This document shows, piece after piece, positions 22,335-36,470 of a DNA stretch of 64,000 bases. The DNA lies in assembly GCA_020796225.1 (NCBI GenBank), contig CM036768.1, forward strand, positions 42,048,789-42,112,788. The letters are read 5' to 3'. The stretch is from Arion vulgaris (taxonomy: Eukaryota; Mollusca; Gastropoda; Stylommatophora; Arionidae). Under the pieces are notes generated by a model, which searched no databases, was not told where the DNA came from, and saw only the letters and a list, made by a program, of their open reading frames with translations. Numbering within the stretch: the first letter of the stretch is position 1; the number at the start of each line of letters is the position of its first letter. Position numbers and translations under genes: made by a program.

Positions 22335-25300
22335 TTAAAACTAAATAAATGTGGACTGTCAACAAAGAAACTAGAACTAACACATCTACTACGTCATAAG
22401 AAATTATATTAAAGCGCTGCTACTGGAAACCCTCCATCAAAGCACATACAAACATATTTCAGAAACACACATTACATCTGTAAATGGGCTGACTGCAGAT
22501 GAATCATCACTTATATTAGAAATGATATCCAGAGGAATGTAGCAAACATTACATCTCCCCAACCATCTGATATACAGAGGGCAACAATCTGGCAAGACGG
22601 AAAGAAACACACTGTCTATAATGTATACAACAACACCTGGTAACAATTGCATCTTCTCATTCTGGTGACACAGTGTACTCTTAATTGATTCTGGCTGAGA
22701 TTTCTAATGGATACCTCAACAGTGGGATTACAAGAAATATAACCAGTCTGAAAAAGGGATTGAAGAAATGTGTAACACAAGCAATCTACTAGTCATCCAA
22801 GATAACACATCAACTCCAACCCTATTACACACGGTACACAACACGTTAAGTAGGCCAGATTTAACCATTCTTTCATCTGACCTCCTCCAAAGACACACTT
22901 TTAGAGGTGCTTGGCGGCATAGAAGTAATCACAGACCCATCCTAACATCTGTACTGACACCATCTCCAAACGATTTCTATAGAGAGCACGCTGGAATTTA
23001 AAAAAAAAAAAAAAAAAAAAAAACGAAATTGGACAAAGTATCAAGAAACAACAGAGCAACTACTAGGTGAAATAAAGGTAACACAACAATGGAACATTAC
23101 TGCGCTGTGATCACAGAAGCTATGCTGACAGCAGCCTCCATCTGCATTCCTGCATAGATGTGAAAGCACTATAAACCATTCTGGAAATGAAACATTTGTA
23201 AAAGTAGTACAAGAATGAAAACAAGTGAGAAACATTTTAGCTGAGCGGGCCAATTGTGAAAACATAATCCTATACACCTGAACCAAAGCTGAAGTAAAAC
23301 GACCGTCAATACGGACAAAAGAGAAAACAGCACAAAAACAGTAGCAGATCTTGATGTAGAAAGACATGAAACTAAAACATGATCGTTACTGAGCAAGTTT
23401 TGTGGAGGAAAGCGTCGAAACAACCTCAAACAGAGGGAAGTAAATAATAGTGGAAAGATCAAAAGAAAGCAGAAATATTTCACACATTTTTGCGTCCATT
23501 AACAGAACATAAACATACAAAGAAGGACACATACTGCATACATGAGGTCAGGTAAAGAACATGCCTGCAACGTGGCTGGGTCATGGCACTCTTTGAGGAC
23601 GACTCTGCACAAACCGAGCCTACTCAGAGTAACAAGAAACTACAATCTCTGAAGTCGTCAGGTCTTATACAAAATACACTATGAGATGTTCATTCACTTG
23701 TATTATTATTAAAGCAGTTATCCTAGACCTAATTAATAAAACTTGGAGTGAGTGGTACATTGCCCAAGATATGTAAAATGCAAACAATAACACCCATCTT
23801 GGAAGAAAGAAACCATCTGAAGGCTTGAAAACTATAGTAACAACATCTCCCCACTTCATGTCTAGGTAAAATCGCTGACAAAATGATAAATTACCGGTTA
23901 TATTGGTGGCTCGAAACCACCAAGATACTGAACAGCAGCCACAGGGTTTAGAGCAGACGGAGAACTGATGATCAGATTTTGTAGACTAAGCCAATGTTCA
24001 TTGATGGGTTCCAGGGGGAAAACACACTACTGCTGTATTCATAGACCTGCAACAGGCATACGACAGAGCAGAAAAGGATTGTTGTAAATATGTTAGATAC
24101 AGAAATCCATGGTAAGATGTATCGCTGGGTGAAAACATCCCTCACAGACCGCACAACCCAGACAAAGATCAACAATGGCATCTCTTCCAAGCAGGTGCAA
24201 GAAAAAGGTCTACCCCAGGGCTGCCCACTCAGTTGTACACTGTTTCTCCTGTTTCTGAATGACATGCCCAAAGAGCTAATGCCAGAAAAGCATTATATGC
24301 TCATGACCTCGTCCATTGGCACGTTCAGCAAAGCACACACGTCTTCAGCGCAAGGCGGTTAATGAAGACATTTACAGGCTTAGTAAATACTGTGAGACAT
24401 GAAAGTTGAAAGGAACTACACCAAGACAGCCTGATCTATTTTCACCAGAAGTAACAAGGTGACAAAGCAAAATATTTACACTAATACTAGACGGTAATAT
24501 CCCCAAGAAAGAGGATAACCTAACATATCTAGGTGTACCAAGTGGAATAGCAGCTTCATTTAACAAACATATCCAAAACCCGAAGTTGAAGTAAAAAAAT
24601 AAAATCTCTTAAATGACTCAGGTACCATGGGGCGCAAAGAAAAACACGCTGACGCAACACTACATCGGTTTTGTATGCTCTGCAATGGATTGCAACCTGT
24701 CACTGCAGACAAAATGTAGCAAAACAACAAAGGAAGCTCTAATCCATACAAACATCAAGCCCCTTGCGATTGCAGAGGCAGCAGTAGTAGAGACAGCGGA
24801 AAGATATAAAAGACTTGGTAGAAACGACCCTAACAGGCAAATAAGGACAACTGGTGACCTCAGCACAGACTGAAGTAAAAACAATTCTGGACGTAGCATT
24901 AGGCCTGCAAGAAAAATATCACATGCCGGAGAACAGAAAAGATATACAAATTGTACACACAGAAGTCCCTGCAAATTGTAGTTTCGCCTGTAAAAATAAA
25001 CATCAGTACTTACCAAAGACATCACCAAGAAGAGTTCAGTACCGTAGATCTCTGGATGGTGGCTCCAAGATACCATCCCCATCTTCCCAGATGAATGGAT
25101 ATGCCATATATATTATATTTGGCGCAGCCTTCAAGGGGACTATTAATGCTGGATACGGTAAAATACGAATAGACAAAACGTTCAAGGAGTTGAAAAATGC
25201 ATGTCGCAAACATTTTCTAATTTTGAGGCTGAGACCACTGCCATTGAAGCCTCAATGCACCATCTTATAAACATATTCCAGCTTCATCATGAAAAAATCC

Positions 25301-26085
25301 AGCACGCAGTTATCTTTACTAATGATAAGTCAGTGCTACATACATTTAAGAAATGCAAACTCCTGGAGAGCTCTGCGTGCCAGTCCCGGCCCCATCCATC
25401 AGTTCAGTCATCAACACCTTTGTCGTCAAGCTTACCTACAGTGGATACTGGTGACACAGGAACATACAGTGAACGCAAGCAGACATCCAGGCAAAGGCAG
25501 GAGCAATAGTCAACAACATGGCAGACCAATAACACTGCAGACTGCTAAACAAATAATAATAAGTAACACAAAGGAGGAGTTGCTGAATGAATGGGAATAG
25601 GCAAAACCGGCAGAGCCTTCTTTAAGCACATGACCACTCCAAATCCCAAAGATGCCATAAATCACCTCACACGACAAGAACAAGTCATTATTTTCCACCT
25701 TAGGACACAACATGTGCCACTGAATGCTCACCTACATCGCATCCAACCAAAGATTGACCCAAAATGTCAACTGTGTGACTGTTCAAAAGAAACTGTCTTC
25801 TCTTCCAGTGCCCTGCACTCTGTGACCTACAAGTGCCCAGCTACATTCCCAGATGTTGTAAACACTCTCTACGCTAACACACCACAACTCAGACAGACCT
25901 GCAAATTCACTGATATGGCTGCCTCAAGTCGAAGGGCAAATGCTCAGATGACTGCTGGATCGGACAAATTAAAAGTAAAGTATCCACTTAGTAAGATCTC
26001 TGACTATGTAGTCAAATCTTTAAACAAATTAATGAGATCTCTACTTAGACTTCTCTCTAAATTAGAACTTCTAATTACGTAGAAA
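22335..26085 (+). pseudogene. Jockey-like LINE (endonuclease, reverse transcriptase, RNase H), inactivated
   Basis: The element can be followed over 3.7 kb in + strand frames. At about 22345-22420 KKLELTHLLRHK and LLLETLHQSTYKHIS match the endonuclease N-terminus; a damaged GDFNG block lies near 22700 and SNHRPILTSVLTP (catalytic His) at about 22930. RT follows: ISPLHV..KIADKM (about 23850), FIDLQQAYDR-like remnants (about 24035), KINNGISSKQVQEKGLPQGC at about 24165-24225 and the catalytic box YAHD at 24296-24307, where the second Asp-position residue is His instead of the usual YADD. RNase H follows (GAAFKGTINAGYG about 25120, NFEAETTAIEAS about 25215, FTNDKSVLHTF about 25310). A C-terminal CQLCDCSKE motif lies near 25760. 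Stops and frameshifts occur throughout, and no ORF1 or 5' UTR was recognised. The encoded machinery would have reverse-transcribed LINE RNA at a nicked target. Confidence 0.8.
23000..23023 (+). repeat. 24-base adenine run inside the LINE coding region
   Basis: Twenty-four consecutive A residues lie between the endonuclease and RT domains, where relatives have a short Lys-rich stretch. The run is long for a coding position. It could be a replication-slippage expansion, or a poly(A) remnant from a secondary insertion or assembly join. Confidence 0.85.
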
Positions 26086-26185
26086 GTTCTACAAACACGT
26101 ACTGATATATTGAACGACTTAGTTTGGTTTGAAACTATTAACTATCGCTTTTGTACGTTTATGAACACACAATCTACTTTATAAT

Positions 26186-27968
26186 TTCTCTAACCACCTA
26201 GTTATATTTCTAGATAGGAATGCAATCTCTTTAACAAGCTTAGAAGGTCTCTAACTACGTAGCTATATCTCTAGATATGAATTCAATCTCTTTAACAAGC
26301 TTAGGAGGTCTCTAACGACGTAGTTATATCTCTAGATAGGAATTTAATCTCGTTAACAAGTTTAGGAGGTATCTAACTACGTAGTTATATCTCTAGATAG
26401 GAATTCAATCTCTTTAACAAGCTTAGGAGGTCTCTAACTATGTAGTTATATCTCTAGATAGAAATTCAATCTCTTTAACAAGCTTAGGAGGTCTCTAACT
26501 ATGTAGTTATATCTCTAGATAGAAATTCAATCTCGTTAACAAGCTTAGGATGTCTCTAACTATGTAGTTATATCTCTAGATAGGAATTCAATCTCTTTAA
26601 CAAGCTTATGAGGTCTCTAACTATGTAGTTATATCTCTAGATAGAAATGCAATCTCTTTAACAAGCTTAGGAGGTCTCTAACTATGTAGTTATATCTCTA
26701 GATAGAAATTCAATCTCTTTAACAAGCTTATGAGGTCTCTAACTATGTAGTTATATCTCTAGATAGAAATGCAATCTCTTTAACAAGCTTATGAGGTCTC
26801 TAACTACGTAGTTATATCTCTAGATAGAAATGCAATCTCTTTAACAAGCTTAGAAGGTCTCTAACTATGTAGTTATATCTCTAGATAGAAATTCAATCTC
26901 TTTAACAAGCTTATGAGGTCTCTAACTATGTAGTTATATCTCTAGATAGAAATTCAATCTCTTTAACAAGCTTATGAGGTCTCTAACTACGTAGTTATAT
27001 CTCTAGATAGAAATTCAATCTCTTTAACAAGCTTAGGAGGTCTCTAACTATGTAGTTATATCTCTAGATAGAAATGCAATCTCTTTAACAAGCTTATTAG
27101 GTCTCTAACTACGTAGTTATATCTCTAGATAGAAATTCAATCTCGTTAACAAGCTTAGGAGGTCTCTAACTATGTAGTTATATCTCTAGATAGAAATGCA
27201 ATCTCTTTAACAAGCTTATGAGGTCACTAACTACGTAGTTATATCTCTAGATATAAATTCAATCTCGTTAACAAGTTTAGAAGGTCTCTAACTAACTAGT
27301 TATATCTCTAGATAGAAATTCAATCTCTTTAACAAGCTTAGAAGGTCTCTAACTATGTAGTTATATCTCTAGATAGAAATTCAATCTCTTTAACAAGCTT
27401 ATGAGGTCTCTAACTACGTAGTTATATCTCTAGATAGAAATTCAATCTCGTTAACAAGTTTAGAAGGTCTCTAACTACGTAGTTATATCTCTAGATAGAA
27501 ATGCAATCTCTTTAACAAGCTTAGAAGGTCTCTAACTACGTAGTTATATCTCTAGATAGAAATACAATCTCTTTAACAAGCTTAGAAGGTCTCTAACTAC
27601 GTAGTTATATTTCTAGATTGAAATACAATCTCTTTAACAAGCTTAGAAGGTCTCTAACTACGTAGTTATATCTCTAGATAGAAATGCAATCTCTTTAACA
27701 AGCTTAGAAGGTCTCTAACTATGTAGTTATATCTCTAGATAGAAATGCAATCTCTTTAACAAGCTTAGAATGTCTCTAACTATGTAGTTATATCTCTAGA
27801 TAGAAATGCAATCTCGTTAATAAGCTTAGAAGGTCTCTAACTATGTAGTTATATCTCTAGATAGAAATGCAATCTCGTTAACAAGCTTAGAAGGTCTCTA
27901 ACTACGTAGTTATATCTCTAGATAGAAATGCAATCTCTTTAACAAGCTTAGAATGTCTCTAACTACAT
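26186..27968. repeat. Satellite array, 61-bp unit, about 29 copies
   Basis: The caatctc motif recurs every 61 bp (26284, 26345, 26406, 26467). Each unit contains the palindrome aactacgtagtt (or a tatgtagtt variant), tatatctctagata and ctttaacaagctta. Unit-to-unit differences are mostly single substitutions (tacgtag/tatgtag, attc/atgc, aagcttagaag/aagcttatgag) with almost no length change, so this array is far better preserved than that at 29-36 kb. It begins about 100 bp after the LINE coding end. Confidence 0.97.
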
Positions 27969-27989
27969 AGGCATCGTTCTAACCAGTTT

Positions 27990-28265
27990 GTCCAGAGATG
28001 GGTCTTCTTTTTCCTCTTCGAACACACCATATTGACCACTTGTTAAACCACGCTTTGTGACTTGTATGTAATCTGAGCCTGCGAGCGCTTGCACGTTGTG
28101 CCAATTATGCACCTACAAGAAGGCCGATTTCTGCGACGCTTTTTATTCAATAGGTAGCTTGCCTGGTTCCCCTACCCTAGAAGGCACTTATAACATGCCT
28201 TGTAGGTCGCAGTGTTACTAGTTTTGTGTGTTCCCTCTGTGAGCCCCAGTAACACACCAGCGTAA
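27990..28265 (-). mobile_element. SINE-like dispersed repeat, copy B
   Basis: The reverse complement aligns over its whole length with 36215-36470. Shared blocks are gacctacaaggcatgt, aagcgtcgcagaaatcgg-like, cttgtaggtgcataa, ctcagat, gtggtttaacaagtg and gaagaggaaaaagaag. Its 3' end is therefore at about 27990, against the end of the 61-bp satellite. Confidence 0.7.
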
Positions 28266-28454
28266 AGATGGGTTTAAAGTTGTAGGACTGACTTCATAGC
28301 GCCAGATTTCTTCAATAATCTGGAATATTGCATTCAAACTCAGGACATTCATAATACAAGATAAGTCAAATACGTAACTGTTCCATAACTGAACTCACGT
28401 CGCCCCCTCACCACCCAACATATATTTCTATGAGTCGTTAGATGCGATTGGGAA
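28266..28454. other. Short unique spacer
   Basis: No feature is recognised between the SINE and the GT-rich repeat. Confidence 0.4.
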
Positions 28455-28690
28455 CAGTTTAGTCTCTATTGTGCGTGTGTGCGTGAGTGTGTGAGAGCGT
28501 GGGTGTTTGTGTGTGTGTATGTGATCATGTGTGCATGTGTGAATGTGAGCAAGTGTGTACGAGAGTGAGTACTTCTTTCTGACCAGAAATTGTAACATCA
28601 GTGCCATAATCACATTAATCCCCATCACTATCATGAGCTATCATACATGATATCCATTTTCAAGCTGCAACAGAAAAAAAACACTTTTAG
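28455..28690 (+). repeat. GT-rich dispersed repeat family G, copy 1
   Basis: A degenerate (GT)n tract at 28460-28560 is followed by acttctttctga.cagaaattg, atcactatcatgag.tatcat and ctgcaacagaa. The same order occurs at 45045-45302. The shared non-repetitive half shows a dispersed element, not an independent microsatellite. An A run at 28673-28681 may be its tail. Confidence 0.75.
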
Positions 28691-28804
28691 TTTTGATAAA
28701 GATGGATGTTATAGTTGTATATATTTTTTATTAAAACTTACTAAATAAAACGTTCATATCATTGGTACCATAATCAAACAAGTATAATATTTTAAATACA
28801 TAGA

Positions 28805-28925
28805 AAAGACATTTACAGCAGATGGAAGACTCGACAGTGAAATAGAAACAAGAGTCCAGCAGAACAATGCTGTCAACTATCAACTAATCCATCTACTTGG
28901 ACATCCAAACATCTCCTTTTAAGCA
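28805..28925 (+). pseudogene. RTE-like LINE fragment (RT thumb region)
   Basis: The + frame at about 28810-28920 reads TFTADGRLDSEIETRVQQ, then NAVNYQLIHLLGHPNISF. This matches the IFTEDGxLDxEIETRxxKANxVxYQLxPLLxHPNI block C-terminal to the RT palm in the RTE family also seen at 54.2 kb and 57.1 kb. Only about 40 codons remain. The 28.69-28.80 kb flank and 28.93-29.03 kb are unremarkable. Confidence 0.6.
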
Positions 28926-29034
28926 ACAAAAATAACCATTGATCAAACGCACTTTCATTCTTTTTAAGCTATCAGGCCAAATATGGACAATCAAATAAGC
29001 ACAGACACAGGAAATAACCACAAGTGAAAAATTG

Positions 29035-32000
29035 TCTCCTAGAGGTCTCCAACAACGCATCAATAGTCAAAGTAACACATATTATCTCCAACAACGCAAC
29101 AATAGACAGAGTAACACATATCTCCAGCAACACAACAATAGACAGAGTAACACATATCATCTCCAACAACACAACAATAGTCAGAGTAACACATATCATC
29201 TCCAACAACGCAACAATAGACAGAGTAATACATATCATCTCCAATAACACAACAATAGACAGAGTAACACATATCATCTCCAACAATGCAACAATAGACA
29301 GAGTAACACATATCATCTCCAACAACACAAAATAGACAAATTAAAAATATCATCTCCAACAACGATAAATAGTCAGAGTAAACCATATCATCTCAACAAC
29401 TCAACAATAGTCAGAGAAAACATATCATCTAGTAACACAACAATAGACGACGTAACACATATCATCTCCAACAACGAAAAGAGACAGAGTAACACGTTTC
29501 ATCTCAAACAACGCAACAATAGACAAAGTAACACATATCATCTCCAACAACAAAAGAAGACAGAGTAACAATATCATCTACAAAACGCTACAATAGACAA
29601 AGAAACACATATCATTCTAAAACACAACAATAGACAGAGTACACATATCATCTCCAACAACGCAACAATAGACAAAGTAACATATTATCCAACAACCAAA
29701 TAGAAAAAGTAAACATATCATCTCAATAAATTCCAACAACACAAAATAGACAAGTAAACATATCATCTCCAAAAATCTCCAACAATACAATAATAGACAG
29801 AGTAACACATATCATTCCAACAACACAACAATGACAAAGTAACACATATCATCTCCAACAACACAAAATAGACAGAGTAAACATATCATCTCCATAAACA
29901 ACAATAGAAGTAAACATATCTTTCCCCAAAACCCAAAATAGACAAAGTAAAATATCATCTCCAAAACACAACAATAACAGAGAAATATATCATCTCCAAC
30001 AACACAACAATAGACAGAGTAACACATATCATCTCCAATAAACAACAATAGACAAAGTAACACATATCATCTCCAACAAATTTCAAAACACAACAATAGA
30101 AAGAGTAACAAAATCATTCCAAAACACAACAATAGACAAGAATACTATCATCTCAAAACACAACAATAGACAGAGTAAACATATCATCTCCATCAACACA
30201 AATTTTTTAAGAACACATATCATCTTCCAAAACACAACAATAGAAAAAGAAACATATCATCTCCAACAAAAAACAATAGACAGAGTAAACATATCATCTC
30301 CAACAACACAACAATAGACAGAGTAAATATATCATCTCCAACAACACAAAATAGACAGAGTAAACATATCATCCCCAAAACAACACAACAATAGACAAAG
30401 TAGCACATATCATCTCCAACAACACAACAATAGACAAAGTAACATTATCATCCCCAACAACACAACAATAGACAGAGTAAATATATCATCTCCAACAACA
30501 CAACAATAGATGAGTAAAATATCTTTCTCAAAAACAACAATAGACAAAAGTAAAACAACCTCTCCAACAACACAACAATAGAAAAAGTAACACAAAATCA
30601 TCTCCAATAATACAACAATAGAAAAAGTAAACATATCATCTCCAAAACACAACAATAGACAGAGTAAACTATCATCTCCAAAAATCTCCAAAACAAAAAT
30701 AGACAGAGTAAACATATCATCTCCAACAACACAACAATAGACAAGTAACAATATCATCTCCAACAACACAACAATAGACAAAGTAAAACATATCATCTCC
30801 AACAACACAACAATAGACAGAGTAACACATATCATCTCCAACAACACAACAATAGACAAAGTAAAACATATCATCTCCAACAACACAACAATAGACAGAG
30901 TAAAACATATCATCTCCAACAACACAACAATAGACAAAGTAACAAATATCATCTCCAACAACACAACAATAGACAGAGTAACACATATCATCTCCAACAA
31001 CACAACAAAAGACAGAGTCACATATCATCCCCAACAAATCTCCAACAACACAACAATAGACAGAGTAACACATATCATCTCCAACAACACAACAATAGAC
31101 AAATTAACACATATCATCTCCAACAACACAACAATAGACAAAGTAAAACATATCATCTCCAACAACACAACAATAAATAAAGTAAAACATATCATTTTCA
31201 ACAACACAACAATAGACAAAGTAAAAATATCATCTCCAACAATACAACAATAGACAGAGAATACATATCATCTTAACAAACACAACAATAGACAAAGTAA
31301 CATATCATCTCCAATAAACAATAATAGACAGAGTAACACATATCATCCCCAACAACACAACAATAGAATAGTAAAATATCATCTCAAAAAATTCCAACAA
31401 CACAACAATAGACAGGTAAACATATCATCTCCAACAACACAACAATAGACAAAGTAAAACATATCATCTCCAAAACACAACAATAGACAAAGTAAAAATA
31501 TCATCTCCAACAACACAACAATAACAAATAAAACATATCATCTCCAACAACACAACAATAGACAAGTAAAACATATCATCTCCAACAACACAACAATAGA
31601 CAAAGTAAAACATATCATCTCCAACAACACAACAATAGACAAAGAAAAACATATCTTTCCAAAACACAACAATAGACAAAGTAACACATATCATCTCCAA
31701 CAACACAACAATAGACAGAGTAACACATATCATCTTCAACAACACAACAATAGAAAAGAGTAACACATATTATCTCCAACAACACAACAATAGACAAAGT
31801 AAAAATTCATCTCCAATAACACAACATAGACAAAGAAAACTATCATCTCCAACTACAAAATAGACAGAGTAATAATATCATCTCCAAAACACAAAATAGA
31901 CAGAGTAACAATATCATCTCCAACAACACAACAATAGAAAAAAGTAAAACATATATCTCCAACAACACAACAATAGACAAAGTAAAACATATCATCTCCA

Positions 32001-35000
32001 ACAATACAAAATAGACAAGTAACACATATCATCTCCAACAACACAAAATAGACAGAGTAACACATATCATCTCCAACAACACAACAATAGACAAAGTAAC
32101 ACATATCATCTCCAACAACACAACAATAGACAGAGTAAAACATATCATCTCCAACAACACAACAATAGACAGAGTAACACATATCATCTCCAACAAATCT
32201 CCAACAACACAACAATAGACAGAGTAACACATATCATCTCCAACAACACAACAATAGACAAAGTAACACATATAATCTCCAACAACACAACAATAGACAA
32301 AGTAAAATATCTCTCAAAACACAACAATAGAAAAGAGTAACAATATCATCTCAAAACACAACAATAGAAAAAGTAAAAATATCATCTCCAACAACACAAC
32401 AATAGACAGAGTAAACATATCATTCAACAACACAACAATAGACAAATTTAAACATATCATCTCCAACAACAAAACAATAGACAGAGTAACACATATCATC
32501 TCAAAAACACAACAATAGACAGAGTAAACATATCATCTCCAACAAATCCCCAACAACACAACAATAAGACAGAGTAATACATATCATCTCCAAAAACACA
32601 ACAATAGACAAAGTAAAACATATCATCTCCAACAACACAACAATAGACAAGTAAACATATCATTCAACAACAAACAATAGACAAAGTAAAACATATCATC
32701 CCCAAAACACAACAATAGACAAAGTAAAACATATCATCTCCAACAACACAACAATAGACAAAGTAAAACATATCATCTCCAACAACACAACAATAGACAA
32801 AGTAAAACATATCATCTCCAAAAACACAACAATAGACAAAGTAAAACATATCATCTCCAACAATACAACAATAGAAAAGAGTAACACATATCATCTTCAA
32901 CAACACAACAATAGACAAAGTAATACATATCATTCCAACAACACAACAATAGACAAAGTAACACTATCATCTCCAAAACAAACAATAGACAGGAAAATAT
33001 ATCATCTCCAAAAACAAAATAGACAAGGGGTAAAACATATCATCTCCAAAAACAACAATAGACAAAGTAAATATATCATCTCCAACAACACAAAATAGAC
33101 AAAGTAAAATATCATCTCCAACAATACAACAATAGACAAAGTAAACATATCATCTCCAACAAACAACAATAGACAAAGTAACACATATCATCTCCAACAA
33201 CACAACTAGACAGAGTAACACTATCATCTCCAACAACACAAAAATAGACAGAGTAACACATATCATCCCCACAACACAACAATAGACAAAGTAAAACATA
33301 TCATCTCCAAAACACAACAATAGACAAAGTAAAATATCATCTCCAAAATACAAATAGACAAAGTAACACATATCATCTCCAACAACACAACAAGTCATAA
33401 ACATATCATCTCCAACAACACAACAATAAAACAGAGTAACACATATCATCGTCAACACGCAACAATAGACAGAGTAACACATATCATCTCCAACAACGCA
33501 ACAATAGACAAAGTAAACATATCATCTTCAACACCGCAACAATAGACAAAGTAAACATATCATCTCAACACCAACAATAGACGAGAAACACATATCATCT
33601 CCAACAACGCAACAATAGACAGGTAAACATATCATCTCCAACAACACAACAATAGACAATAACAATATCATCTCCAAAACACACAATAGACAAAGTAAAA
33701 CATATCATCTCCAACAACACAACAATAGAAAAAGTAAAACATATCATCTCCAACAATACAACAATAGACAAAGTAACACATATCATCTCCAACAACACAA
33801 AAATAGACAAAGTAACACATATCATCTCCAACAAACAACAAATAGACAAGTAAATATATCATTCAAAACACAATAATAGACAAAGTAAAAATATCATTCA
33901 ACAACACAACAATAGACAAAGTAAAACATATTATCTCCAACAATACAACAATAGACAAGAAAACCATATCATCTCCAAAAAATACAAAAGTCAGAGAATC
34001 ATATCATCCCCAACAACAACAATAGACAGAGTAACACATATCATCTTCAACCCCGCAACAATAGACAGGTAACACATATCATCTCCAACACGCAAAATAG
34101 ACAAAGTAACAATATCATTTTTCAACACGCAACAATAGACAAAGTAACACATATCATCCCCAACCCCGCAAAAATAGACAGAGTAAACATATCATCTCCA
34201 AAACGCAAAAATAGACAGGTAAACATATCATCTCCAAAAACAACAATAGACAAAGTAAACATATCATCTCCAACAAAACAACAATAGACAAAGTAACACA
34301 TATCATCTCCAAAAACAACAATAACAAAGTAACACATATCATCTCCAACAACACAACAATAGACAAAGTAACACATATCATCTCCAACAACACAACAATA
34401 GACAAAGTAAAACATATCATCTCCAACAACACAACAATAGACAAAGTAAAACATATCATCTCAAAACAAAAATAGACAAAGTAAAACATATCATCTCCAA
34501 AACACAAATAGACAAAGTAAAACATATCTTTCTCCAAAAATAATAATAGACAAAGTAAAAATATCATCTCCAACAATACAACAATAGACAGAGTAACACA
34601 TATCATCTTCAACACAAAAATAGAAAAGTAACAATATCATCTCCAAAAACAACAATAGACAAAGTAAACATATCATCTCCAACAACACAACAATAGACAG
34701 AGTAACACATATCATCTCCAACAAAACAACAATAGACAGAGTAACACATATCATCTCCAACAACACAACAATAGACAAAGTAAAACATATCATCCCCAAT
34801 AACACAACAATAGACAAAGTAAAACATATCATCTCCAAAATAAACAATAGACAAAGTAACAATATCATCTCCAAAACACAACAATGACAAAGTAAAATAT
34901 CATCTCAAAACACAACAATAGAAGAGGAAAACATATCTTTCCCCAAAACACAACAATAGACAGAGAAAATACATATCATCTCCAAAAACACAACAATAGA

Positions 35001-36145
35001 CAAAGTAAAAATATCATCTCCAACAAACAACAATAGACAAAGTAAACATATATCTCCAACAATCAACAATAGACAAAGTAACATATCATCTCCAAAACAA
35101 AACAAGTCAGAGTAACACATATATCTCCAAAACACAACAATAGACAGAGTAAACATATCATCTCAACACCAAAATAGAAGAGTAACACATATCATCTCCA
35201 ACACCGCAAAAATAGACAAAGTAACAATATCATCTTCAACACGCAACAATAGACAAAGTAACACATATCATCTCAACACCGAAAAATAGACAGAGTAACA
35301 TATCATCTCCAACAACGCAACAATAGACAGAGTAACAAATATCATCTCCAACAACACAACAATAGACAAAGTAACAATATCATCTCCCAAAACACAACAA
35401 TAGACAAAGTAAAAATATCATCTCCAACAACACAACAATAGACAAAGTAAAACATATCATCTCCAACAATACAACAATAGACAAAGTAAAACATATCATC
35501 TCCAAAACAAACAATAGACAAAGTAATACATATCATCTCCAACAAACAAAATAGACAAGTAAACTATATTCAACAACACAAAATAGACAAAGTAAAACAT
35601 ATCATCTCCAAAACAACAATAGACAAAGTAAACTATTATCTCCAACAATACAACAATAGACAAAGTAACACATATCATCTCCAACAACACAACAAGTCAG
35701 AGTAAAACATATCATCCCCAACAACACAAAATAGACAGAGTAACACATATCATCTTCAACACGCAAAAATAGACAGGTAATACATATCATCTCCAACACG
35801 CAACAATAGACAAAGTAACAATATCATCTTCAACACTGCAACAATAGACAAAGTACGCATATCATCTCCAACACGCAACAATAGACAGAGTAACACATAT
35901 CATCTCCAAAACGCAACAATAGACAGAGTAACACATATCATCTCCAACAACACAACAATAGACAAAGTAAAACATATCATCTCCAACAAACAAAATAGAC
36001 AAAGAAAAACATATCATCTCCAACAACACAACAATAGAAAAGAGTAACTCTTTCATCTACAATAACACAACAAGAAACGAAATAACACATATCATCTACA
36101 ACAACGCTACAATAGACAGTGTAACACATATCATCATCAAAGAGA
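29035..36145. repeat. Large satellite array, 39-bp unit, about 180 copies
   Basis: The basic unit is acaacaatagacagagtaac, then acatatcatctccaacaac, 39 bp in all. Subtypes carry gacagag or gacaaag, taacac or taaaac, and acgcaac or acacaac. Very many units have small deletions such as the loss of caac, gac or aca. The first 300 bp and the stretches at 33.4-33.6, 34.0-34.2 and 35.1-35.9 kb are enriched in the acgc subtype, giving a higher-order patchwork. Because 39 bp is 13 codons, minus-strand frames stay open for up to about 200 codons (Leu/Val/Cys-rich, LLEMICVTLSIVV repeated); these are not genes. Confidence 0.97.
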
Positions 36146-36214
36146 TATTTGGGAACAAAGACTATGCTTGCATTACGACCAGACATGTAGAATAAAATGA
36201 CTTGAACATCTAGT

Positions 36215-36470
36215 ACGCTCTTGTGTTGACGATACTCGCAAGGGGAGCAAAGAATAGTAAACTGTGACCTACAAGGAATGTCGTAAGAGGCGATTGAGTA
36301 GGGGCCTTGAAAGCTGCCCTAGTAAATAAAGAGGGTCGGAAAGTGGATGTGCTTGTAGGCGCATAACTAGCAAAACGATAATGCTCTTAGGATCAGATCA
36401 CTACAAATCCCAAATAGTGGTTTAACAAGTGATCGATATGGAGCGTTTAAAGGGGGAAAAAGAAGAAGAA
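36215..36470 (+). mobile_element. SINE-like dispersed repeat, copy A, with GAA-rich tail
   Basis: It starts near gcaaggggagcaaagaatag, contains the conserved atgtcgtaagaggcga core and cttgtaggcgcataactag, and ends in gaaaaagaagaagaa at about 36468. It aligns with the reverse complements of 27990-28265 and 46005-46268. It sits exactly between the 39-bp and the 55-bp satellites. No protein is encoded. Confidence 0.75.

Noticed and set aside
28972..36186. Dozens of Leu/Val/Cys-rich minus-strand frames up to 203 codons that look like membrane proteins
   Set aside because: They are translations of the 39-bp satellite; the frame shifts at every unit with a deletion, and no start or splice context recurs.
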